Origin: Phycisphaerales bacterium UBA2218
Lineage (GTDB): Bacteria; Planctomycetota; Phycisphaerae; Sedimentisphaerales; Anaerobacaceae
Assembly (NCBI GenBank): GCA_002327785.1
Contig: DCUI01000294.1
Coordinates: forward strand, 643-21,499
Direction of reading: 5' to 3'
Length of the DNA: 20,857 bases
Of the stretch, positions 14,712-20,857 are shown piece by piece. Each line of letters opens with the position of its first letter. Within the stretch, counting starts at the first letter, position 1. The notes below the pieces were generated by a model that worked only from the letters and a program-made list of their open reading frames with translations, had not been told where the DNA came from and ran no database searches. Both the position numbers and the translations under genes were made by a program.

Positions 14712-14736
14712 GTGTGTGAGGGAAAATCCTGGCGGC
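14712..14736 (+). repeat. ISKra4 terminal inverted repeat (downstream end)
   Basis: Begins GTGTGTGAGGGAAAATCC on plus and ends in TGGCGGC. It matches the complement of 16183-16207 over its first ten bases and an inner CTGGCG. Confidence 0.8.
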
Positions 14737-15908
14737 TCAGGCGGCCTGTCGCTCGGATTGCCAGTAGGTGCCCCACTGGCCGCTTTGGTAGACGCAGGCC
14801 AAGGCCATCATCGCCTCGGCGTTGGACTTGTCCCACCGCATGCCGGGGCCTTTGAGCCGAGCTGTCAGCTTGCCACACTGCGACTCCGTGGGGCCGGAAC
14901 CGCAGTCATAGCCCAGTTGGCGGAACCTCGGGTAGTCCGTCATCGCCACCCGCTTGGCGACGAAGTCCCGCAACGATTCCAACACCTCATGCTTGACGCC
15001 GGTGCGATGATGCCGCAGGTACGAAGCCAGCCGATCCAGCAGCACCAGCGAGCCGTGCTCCCACACGCAACTCATCATCTCCTCCCGCCATTGCACGGCC
15101 TTGTTCGTACCTTCCCCGTAGAGCACGTGGCTGGCCTCGACCACGTGGTCCCGCAGGTGGCGGTAGTCCAGGATATGCTCGTCCAGCATCGGCAGTTGCC
15201 GGCGGTACTGGTTGGCGATCCAGTCGGCGGCGTCGGACAGGGCATACTTGATCTTCGCCTGGGCCAGGTGAAGACGCCGGGCCTCCCGACGCATCAGGGA
15301 ACCGAGGACCTCGTGGTCGCCGCTGGTGGCCACGACGTGACAGTGGGACTTGTCCGGGTCGTAGAACGTCAGGATCTTGAACTCCTTGTAGGGCCCGTCG
15401 CTGCCCAGCGTGGGCCGGCCCACGGGGGCCGTCGAGGATCGCCCCTGCTCGGCCCGTTGGGCCGCCTCGGTCTCACGACGCTTTTGTTTCTGCTCTTCGG
15501 TCACCAGCGGAACCATTACCCCGTCGGCCCCGGTAATCAGGGTTTGATCGGTGCAATCGGCCGCCGTAAAGGCCGGCGGTAACGAGCCGTTTCGCTGGGC
15601 CGTCAGCACCGCCCGCCCCTGGTTCTCCACCACCTCCCGCAGACTACGCCCCGCGAGGGACAATTGCGCCGTCCGTTGCAGGTTGTCGCTGGCGACCTCG
15701 AAGGAGCAGTGCAAGGCCTCCCGACAGCACATCTCCCGAACGCCCGGACTGAAGCGATGCTCCGTCAGACCCAGCCACTGATCCGTCGGAATGACGGTCC
15801 CGCTCTGCGCCGACCAGTAGACCGTCCTACACACGCTCAGACGCCCGTTGACCGTCAGATGCGTCGTCTGCTGCGGGCCCTTGTTCCGGAGCCCTTCGGG
15901 CCGAGGGG
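14737..15908 (-). CDS. ISKra4-family transposase, catalytic frame (orfB)
   Basis: Carries the DDE catalytic domain. The chain picks up as PRPEGLRNKG and then LTVNGRLSVCRTVYW, the beta-rich block before the core. The triad is readable as D in GADGVMVPLV, D in ALSDAADWI, and E in CGSGPTESQCG, followed by RLKGPGMRW, the family's C-terminal hallmark. The frame remains open upstream to about 16023, but the translation there looks nothing like the family, so the conserved part starts near 15908. No separate start with a ribosome-binding site is evident at the junction. It is therefore probably expressed by a +1 frameshift from orfA, or is broken by a one-base indel. The stop is TGA at 14737-14739. 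Confidence 0.85.
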
Positions 15909-16126
15909 GAAAAAGCCTCCTGCTTGTTCTGCAAGAGGCCGATCGCCTGGGCATACATCTGTTCGCGAAACACGGCGTTGGTGTCGCGAACCAGTTCCTC
16001 CGTGTCGGCAATGATGTGGCCATCCTTCGCGGCGTTCATCGCCTCGGCCACCCGTTCCGCCAGACGCTCGAAATCCGTCGCCAGGGCCCGCTTCAATTCC
16101 TCTACTGTGATCCGTTTACCTTCCAT
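15827..16126 (-). CDS. ISKra4-family transposase, N-terminal frame (orfA)
   Basis: First of the two frames that together encode the ISKra4 transposase. ATG at 16126 has a strong ribosome-binding site AAAGGAG seven to eight nt upstream. The product begins MEGKRITVEELKRALATD and is helical and charged, and the stretch EQMYAQAIGLLQNKQEAF leads into the frame change. Beyond about 15905 the reading frame gives low-complexity sequence with no family resemblance up to its stop at 15827. The conserved chain continues one base later in the frame that ends at 14737. As an orfA alone it would be 99 residues. Fusion by frameshift is likely needed for transposition. Confidence 0.75.
   Translation of the reverse strand: MEGKRITVEELKRALATDFERLAERVAEAMNAAKDGHIIADTEELVRDTNAVFREQMYAQAIGLLQNKQEAFSPSARRAPEQGPAADDASDGQRASERV
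15905..15914 (-). promoter_or_regulatory. Candidate +1 frameshift site TTTTTCCCCC in the ISKra4 transposase
   Basis: The minus strand reads five T then five C. The orfA codons here are TTT TCC CCC TCG, and the catalytic frame reads CCC CCT CGG, one base further on. A +1 slip on CCC-T would join the frames as QEAFSP-RPEG. A one-base indel in either homopolymer (mutation or sequencing error) would give the same picture. Confidence 0.5.
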
Positions 16127-16182
16127 GACTTAATCTCCTTTCGCATAGGGTTCATAAGTCACTGTAAACAAAGGAATTACAT

Positions 16183-16207
16183 CGCGCCAGAAAAAAACCT
16201 CACACAC
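16183..16207 (-). repeat. ISKra4 terminal inverted repeat (upstream end)
   Basis: On the minus strand it begins GTGTGTGAGGTTTTTTTC and continues TGGCGCG. It lies about 57 nt upstream of the first transposase start codon. Confidence 0.8.
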
Positions 16208-16222
16208 ACGGGCAACGGGCAA
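16208..16222. repeat. Direct repeat flanking ISKra4 (right)
   Basis: ACGGGCAACGGGCAA immediately outside the upstream terminal inverted repeat, an exact copy of 14697-14711. Confidence 0.8.
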
Positions 16223-16987
16223 TCGCGTCTCCGTTTCCTCTTGACATTTGCCACGGGATGGGTCAAGATCACATCGTGACTACCGATGTGTCCTGAGATG
16301 TGGCCCACGGATTGTGGGCCCGGGACTTAGACGGTTCGGCCGTTCACCTGCACCGTGATATCGACACCAGCCACCAGGAGTAGCCTTGGTGGCAACGAAT
16401 GAGCACGGCTGACCCGATATCTGATAAGTTCGTGCGCGTGCTTTCTGTTTTGTGAAAGGATCGCACAACGAGACTGGCAGCTCTACCAACGGGCAGTCAT
16501 TGTCGGTGGCGAGAACCAGCGTTTCTCCCCGGTCAGCGGTTGTATCCCTGAGACGCCATCTAAGCGTGCAGTGCGTCAAAGCTCCTGTGCGCACACCATC
16601 ATGGTGTTTGCCATCTGGATTCTGTTCTTGCATGATCTGCGGATCCTCAAGTTGCGTATGCGTCTCCGGGACCAAGAGAGAGGATATCTCAGTCCTCCAA
16701 ACGCGACGCATTGATGGTCTGACATGGGATCACACACGAGATCTGTCATAGGGGTCACGGTGATCGCGTTTGGTTCAACGTGGAACGGGTTGCCCCAACG
16801 ACCCGGTACGCTCAAAAGGCCAAGCAATCGCTCCTTCTCGCCGGTTCACACCACCCGTGGGGTCTGTATAAGGTGGCATTGGGAGACAATGCCGACCAGT
16901 GACAGGCATGGTCCTCTCGAGCCAGCAAAGACGGATGGAGACGAGGTGTTCGTCCAAGCAGTACCAGAGTAGTGGGAGGTAATGACC
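16223..16987. other. Intergenic region upstream of the metallopeptidase
   Basis: No gene is recognisable. Open frames at 16280-16711 (minus) and 16452-16751 (plus) have no ribosome-binding site or domain I recognise. A compact hairpin GGCCCAC/GTGGGCC with a 5-nt loop lies at 16302-16320, and a smaller one GGCATT/AATGCC at about 16875-16893. The latter sits in the predicted leader of the downstream gene. Confidence 0.5.
16845..16872 (+). promoter_or_regulatory. Weak candidate promoter for the metallopeptidase gene
   Basis: TTCACA (16845-16850) and TATAAG (16867-16872) are spaced by 16 nt. The start would lie near 16879, giving a leader of about 110 nt. The -35 match is poor, and sigma-70-like motifs arise by chance at this frequency. 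Confidence 0.3.
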
Positions 16988-19984
16988 ATGAGCCGCTCGA
17001 AGACAGTTATGCTGCCGTGTGCCCTGCTGGTCGTCGTGGGGATGCTGTGGCTGACTCCGACCGAGACGGAGGCCCAGTCCTACGTCCAGACAGTAAACTG
17101 CGCGGATGGCACTCCACCATCGCCTTCCCTGTCTGACCAACCAAATGTGGTAGCTAACCCTTACGATCCGCTCGCAATGGCAGGGACGGGCGATAGCGCA
17201 GAGCCCATCGATGCATTTGCCGAATGGCTGTACCGCTTCGAAACCGCCCCGTTCGACCTGCGGACCGAAACAGCGCCTGTGGGTGTCGTGGTACTGACCG
17301 CGCCCGTATCACAGGGCCCGGTAGCAGAAGGTCTACAGTTGGCCGCTGCACGTCGCCCCGCCATGCTCCAGTTGATGCGTGACAGTCCATTGCACGCGCT
17401 CGAACAGTCGATTAGGCTGCATGAGTGGGCAGTACTGCCGCAGGAAATCCAGGAGATCATTGAGGAGCCATTCAGTGAAGTAGGTGATCTGGAAGTCCTC
17501 CTCGACGGCCCACCCTTGTCTGGACGGGAGGTCCCCGGGCAAACCTATCGCGTTAGAATGCGAGGGCGCACCTTCGATGCCTTTGTCTATGGACGGCGAA
17601 AGGCCATGGCCTCGAAATATGGCATCCCCTTGCAGGGCATCATGCTGGACGGCCGGGTCGCTCTCTGGGAAAGCCCCGTCGTACTCCTTCAGAGCGAATC
17701 CCTTGCTGTGGCGCGCGAGCTCTTCCCGGATGGTAGCGCTCGTGATCGTTCTTGGCTGACTGGCGAGCCCGTCGGGCCGGAGGTTCACGTTGCGCTGTGC
17801 GGCGGTAAGCTCTACTACTTCGCCTCCGAGGAAGAAGTACAATCGCTGGCTCACACGTTATCCACAGCCGAGGACCTTCTGGGGCCTAATACCGTGCGCC
17901 ATGCCTTCGCCGCAGCCGCCGGTGAAGTGTTTGACGGGAATGCCTTTGATCACGTGGCCGTGGAGATAGCTTCGATGTGGACTGAGACTCCAAAGAACGT
18001 GCTCGCTATGCGCCTCGACTACACACCGAGACAAGGGACGCCGTTCACACAAACTGAACTAGAGGAACGTTTGCTTACCTCTTCCAACGTCATCCACGAC
18101 ATGTCTTACGGCAAGACATGGCTCGTGTCCACGGTAACGCCGACAGTGCTCATTCTGCCGGGGCCCAAGGCCGATTACGACGCCCAGACGCGGGATGTGA
18201 CGGTTGACGCCCGAGCCGCAGCTCAGGCCGCCGGCTACAACGTCGATGCCTACGACATCTTCCTCCATTCTCTCCCCGGGCCGGTTGGCGGAGTGTCCGG
18301 GGTGGGTGGTCAGAATCTTTGGTTGAGTGGGCAAATCCCCCCCTCGGTCATAGTGCACGAGTTGGGTCACAACTATGGGCTCAACCACGCCAACTTCTGG
18401 CTGGGGACGACGGGCGCTGGTTTTCTGGGGTTTCCAAACCCGGATGGCAGCCTCGTCGAGCACGAGGAGTATGGAGACGTCTTCGACCTGATGGGCCCGG
18501 ACCAATATGTCGTGCCTGGGGGAACACCGGTCTGGCCCAACGGCCACTATAGCATGTCCATGAAGGCGCACTTGAATTGGATCGAAGAAACTGACGTTGT
18601 TAGCGTGACCCATTCGGGTCAGTACCGGATCTATCGTTTCGATCACAAGGACGCACGCTCTCGCCCCGCGCACCCGTTGGCACTCAAGGTGCACCTGGGT
18701 GAGCACGGGGAGCTGTGGGTCGGATTTCGCCGAAATTTTGTTCGGAATTCGTCGCTTACCACCGGTGCCTACATCATCTGGGCACCGGTGGGGCAATGGC
18801 ATCGCCTGCTGGATACAACGCCTTTGTCCCAGCCCAACCAGGCGCTCAGCATGGACAAGGAAGATGCCGCCCTGGCGAAAGGCAAATCCTACACCGATCC
18901 CTCCGGAACGGTGCGCATTACGAACCTCGGCTGGGGTGGCGAAGCTCCATTCGAGTACCTGGATCTTGATGTCGTCCTTCTCCGTACCACGCCGCCGGTC
19001 GAGCTCTTCACGGACTCGGATCGCACAACGCGGGGGTTGCAGGGAAGCTACGTGAACCGGAGCATGCGTAACAGCACCCTGACCGACTGGCGCCGACCAT
19101 GGCCGCTCGTCTCCGGCAGACGAGTGGACCTTAGCCTTCATTTTCCCGCCGACGGCTGGGGCTCGCGCGCATCCGTAGGGCTCACAAACGGCACAGATGC
19201 GGACTGGGAAGACTTTTCAGTTCAGTGGGATGGTGTCCTTCTTGTCAACCAGCCGGTGCGAATGGCCACCCGTAGCGATGATAGCAGTCGAATGTGGATC
19301 GACCTGGATGGCGACGGATCGTTTGGCGCGACGAGTCCCGAGTTTATCAATAACCACTGGGGCTCCGGCCAGGAGTACACGCAAGGCGATACCAGCGTCA
19401 CAATTGCTCCCGGTGCCTACCGGATTCGCATCCAGTACGAGGAAAGCTGGGGCAACAACCGCTTCGATCTGCTCGATACAGTTGTTCCTGAACTACAATT
19501 CGAGGCGTTCACCAGTGACTCGACTGCCGCCGGTCTGACCGGTAGTTACGTCAACGGTAGCCTCCGGGACTATGCCGCGCAAGATGACTGGTGTGAGTCC
19601 CAGACTATCTCTGGTCAGCGAGTGGATCCGTTGCCTGGATACACGTCCAAGAACTGGGGCGATCCAGTCGGTGGTATTGGCAGCGATGCGGAGGACTGGG
19701 ACAAATTCTCGGTGCAGTGGGACGGCTTCCTATATGTCTACGAGCCGACACGATTCACCACAATCAGCGATGATAGCAGTCGAATGTGGATCGACCTGGA
19801 TGGCGACGGACAGTTTGGCGTGACAAGTCCGGAGTTCATCGACAACCATTGGAAGCAAGTGCAGGAGTGGACCACAGGGCCGCTCTCGACTGTGGTCGCC
19901 CCCGGCACCTATCGGCTGCGCATTCAGTACGTAGAAGAGTCCGGTGCCAATCGCTTTGTCCTGGTCGGTGCGTCTTCCCAATGA
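16988..19984 (+). CDS. Secreted M11/gametolysin-like metzincin peptidase with two PA14-like domains
   Basis: Predicted exported zinc endopeptidase of 998 residues. I prefer ATG 16988 because GGGAGGT ends 7 nt before it; the in-frame ATG at 16982 is only one nt from that site. Residues 1-30 form a signal peptide (LLVVVGMLWL core, cleavage near TEA-Q). A poorly recognised region to about 370 may be a prodomain. The catalytic motif HELGHNYGLNH (residues 457-467) fits HExxHxxGxxH exactly, and the Met-turn is in YGDVFDLMG (Met502), as in M11-like metzincins. A beta domain follows (YRIYRF, LWVGFRR). Two PA14-like domains occupy about 672-830 and 832-998, each with FSVQWDG, DDSSRMWIDLDGDG and a closing YRxRIQYxE. 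PA14 domains often bind carbohydrate, so a glycoprotein or polysaccharide-associated substrate is plausible but inferred. No membrane anchor or sorting signal is seen at the C-terminus. Confidence 0.9.
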   Translation: MSRSKTVMLPCALLVVVGMLWLTPTETEAQSYVQTVNCADGTPPSPSLSDQPNVVANPYDPLAMAGTGDSAEPIDAFAEWLYRFETAPFDLRTETAPVGVVVLTAPVSQGPVAEGLQLAAARRPAMLQLMRDSPLHALEQSIRLHEWAVLPQEIQEIIEEPFSEVGDLEVLLDGPPLSGREVPGQTYRVRMRGRTFDAFVYGRRKAMASKYGIPLQGIMLDGRVALWESPVVLLQSESLAVARELFPDGSARDRSWLTGEPVGPEVHVALCGGKLYYFASEEEVQSLAHTLSTAEDLLGPNTVRHAFAAAAGEVFDGNAFDHVAVEIASMWTETPKNVLAMRLDYTPRQGTPFTQTELEERLLTSSNVIHDMSYGKTWLVSTVTPTVLILPGPKADYDAQTRDVTVDARAAAQAAGYNVDAYDIFLHSLPGPVGGVSGVGGQNLWLSGQIPPSVIVHELGHNYGLNHANFWLGTTGAGFLGFPNPDGSLVEHEEYGDVFDLMGPDQYVVPGGTPVWPNGHYSMSMKAHLNWIEETDVVSVTHSGQYRIYRFDHKDARSRPAHPLALKVHLGEHGELWVGFRRNFVRNSSLTTGAYIIWAPVGQWHRLLDTTPLSQPNQALSMDKEDAALAKGKSYTDPSGTVRITNLGWGGEAPFEYLDLDVVLLRTTPPVELFTDSDRTTRGLQGSYVNRSMRNSTLTDWRRPWPLVSGRRVDLSLHFPADGWGSRASVGLTNGTDADWEDFSVQWDGVLLVNQPVRMATRSDDSSRMWIDLDGDGSFGATSPEFINNHWGSGQEYTQGDTSVTIAPGAYRIRIQYEESWGNNRFDLLDTVVPELQFEAFTSDSTAAGLTGSYVNGSLRDYAAQDDWCESQTISGQRVDPLPGYTSKNWGDPVGGIGSDAEDWDKFSVQWDGFLYVYEPTRFTTISDDSSRMWIDLDGDGQFGVTSPEFIDNHWKQVQEWTTGPLSTVVAPGTYRLRIQYVEESGANRFVLVGASSQ
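19001..19981 (+). repeat. Tandem PA14-like domain duplication in the metallopeptidase
   Basis: Two copies of about 492 nt. A 45-nt stretch is identical at 19274-19318 and 19766-19810 (encoding part of SDDSSRMWIDLDGDG), exactly 492 nt apart, while flanking parts have diverged strongly. This suggests duplication with local gene conversion or strong constraint on the Asp-rich loop, which probably binds calcium. Confidence 0.85.
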
Positions 19985-20320
19985 CGGTAGGCAAGCAGTA
20001 CATGGATGAACTATGAAACCGCAGCCCCCCCGGTTTCGTTAGAATGCAGCCCTTGCGGGTCGCGGAAGACCCAGGCTGCACCTGTCAAGAGCCGGCGGGA
20101 TTACCGCGGAGACCCGGCTACGCGTCATCTCCGCAAAGGGTTTTGACGCCGCGCTTAGCTGCCGCAAAGTGGTCCTATTCCTGCTCGACAGGTACAGCAG
20201 GACAGGTCAGGTTGGATGTCCTTACAAGGACGCAGGCACCTGGGAGTTGCTGAGAAGTCGCAAAACCACGCTTCGACATGAATGTGTTTTGGTTGACCAG
20301 GCTGCAGAAGGAGACAGATA
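19985..20320. other. Intergenic region with small hairpins
   Basis: No gene is supported. A 7-bp stem GCGGAGA/TCTCCGC (20106-20112 and 20128-20134) is the strongest structure. It is followed by AAAGGGTTTT rather than a clean T-run, so a terminator for the metallopeptidase gene is possible but weak. A small perfect palindrome GTCCTTACAAGGAC lies near 20218-20231. Confidence 0.4.
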
Positions 20321-20773
20321 ATGGCTGATGGTCGGGAGTTTCTTCGAGAAGTGTCCTGGGAGGAAGTAGCGGAGGAGCTTGGTAAGCACGTGGATTCTCT
20401 GCATTCAGTTCTGGCGACCATTCAGAACGCGTGTGATAGAAACGATCGGAGTGTCACTCTGTTCAAACTTGGGTTTGCGTGCGCGAGGCAGGTGGAGCGG
20501 GCCCAGGGGTGGGTTGAGCAGGGAAACGATTTGCTTGCCTAGTGTGTGCGCAACCTCTACGAACTTGACTTGATTCTTCACACAGTCGTGGATTCAGAGG
20601 ACGCAATGGACCGGTGGAAAGGGCAACTCCTAAATGACGAGAGAGAGATACTGGAGGGGTTTCAGACACTAAGAGAACTGTATCCGAACGAGGTGAATGA
20701 GCGTCACGACACGCTCCGTGAGAGGCTGGGAAAACTCGAGGAAAGTCTTGAAATCCAACCTGCTCGCGATTGA
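20321..20773 (+). pseudogene. Small helical protein gene interrupted by an amber codon
   Basis: One reading frame of 150 codons is broken only by TAG at 20540-20542 (codon 74). Start: ATG 20321, with AAGGAGA about seven nt upstream. The part before the stop (MADGREFLREVSWEEVAEEL...) and the part after it (RNLYELDLILHTVVDSEDAM...) both have the amphipathic, charged pattern of an all-helical protein, and no frame change is needed to join them. The RNLYELDLIL stretch recalls DUF5677-like proteins, but I hold that loosely. A single C-to-T change (CAG to TAG) would explain the break. The alternatives are a truncated 73-residue product with an independent GTG restart at 20546, stop-codon suppression, or a sequencing error. 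Function unknown. Confidence 0.65.
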
Positions 20774-20857
20774 CCCACTAAAGAGCTTGCCCGCGGTGCC
20801 GGTAGAGAGGGGGAGTACCAACTCCTTTACAAATTCGCCTCGTCAAAAGAATCTGTG
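20774..20857. other. Window end, no feature seen
   Basis: 84 nt after the TGA of the interrupted gene. No start, hairpin or repeat stands out. Confidence 0.4.

Larger units (their letters stand above)
14712..16207 (-). mobile_element. ISKra4-family insertion sequence (about 1,496 bp)
   Basis: The transposase lies on the minus strand. The ends are inverted repeats of about 25 bp that begin with ten identical bases, GTGTGTGAGG, and share an inner CTGGCG. On both sides sits the same 15-bp sequence ACGGGCAACGGGCAA (14697-14711 and 16208-16222), either a long target duplication or insertion inside an existing CGGGCAA array. Family assignment rests on the transposase motifs. The stop codon of the second frame abuts the inner edge of the 14712 end. 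Confidence 0.85.

Noticed and set aside
14452..15582. Plus-strand open frame of 376 codons
   Set aside because: Antisense to the ISKra4 catalytic frame, which carries a full DDE set and family C-terminus.
16302..16320. GGCCCAC/GTGGGCC hairpin as an intrinsic terminator
   Set aside because: No T-run on either side and no gene ending next to it.
18059..19141. Minus-strand open frame of 360 codons
   Set aside because: Antisense to the metallopeptidase, covering its HExxH region; no RBS or recognisable domain.

Overview
The window looks like a piece of a Planctomycetota-type chromosome (inference from gene content, not from a marker gene). The evidence is a multi-domain secreted giant protein combining GLUG-like, glycine-rich, RHS/YD, cadherin and delta-60 repeats, a large secreted metzincin with PA14-like domains, and a mixture of IS66, IS1380 and ISKra4 elements in moderately GC-rich DNA. 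No rRNA, tRNA, CRISPR array or replication origin was seen.

Layout. Positions 1-705 hold no supportable gene, only a long hairpin at 594-646. Positions 706-12168 (minus strand) are one uninterrupted gene for a 3,820-residue exported protein. Its order from the N-terminus is: signal peptide, GLUG-like region, calcium-binding-like repeats, two glycine-rich repeat copies, PPC/IPT/CARDB-like beta domains, an RHS shell, a ten-cysteine hydrophobic segment with a polyproline linker, a DUF7619-like domain, an Ig/FN3-like domain, and a duplicated module of one cadherin-like domain plus seven delta-60 repeats. Positions 12241-16207 are a nest of insertion sequences: a decayed IS66-family transposase gene split by an intact-looking IS1380-family element (12369-14120, CTAA target duplication), next to an ISKra4-family element (14712-16207) whose transposase is in two frames. 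Positions 16223-16987 hold no recognisable gene. Positions 16988-19984 (plus strand) encode a secreted M11/gametolysin-like metallopeptidase with two C-terminal PA14-like domains. Positions 20321-20773 hold a small helical gene broken by one in-frame amber codon.

How the parts relate. The giant protein and the peptidase are both predicted to be exported and probably act at or outside the cell surface, but they are convergently unrelated units separated by the IS cluster, so no operon is implied. The IS cluster lies immediately upstream of the giant gene. The best promoter candidate for that gene sits in the IS66-derived DNA, so IS insertion may have reshaped its expression. The IS1380 element carries its own promoter and a hairpin that would hide the transposase ribosome-binding site only in read-through transcripts. 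The most unusual items are the architecture of the giant protein (an RHS shell in the middle of the chain followed by a cysteine-rich plug and two predicted seven-bladed propellers), the +1 frame change in the ISKra4 transposase, and the amber-interrupted small gene.
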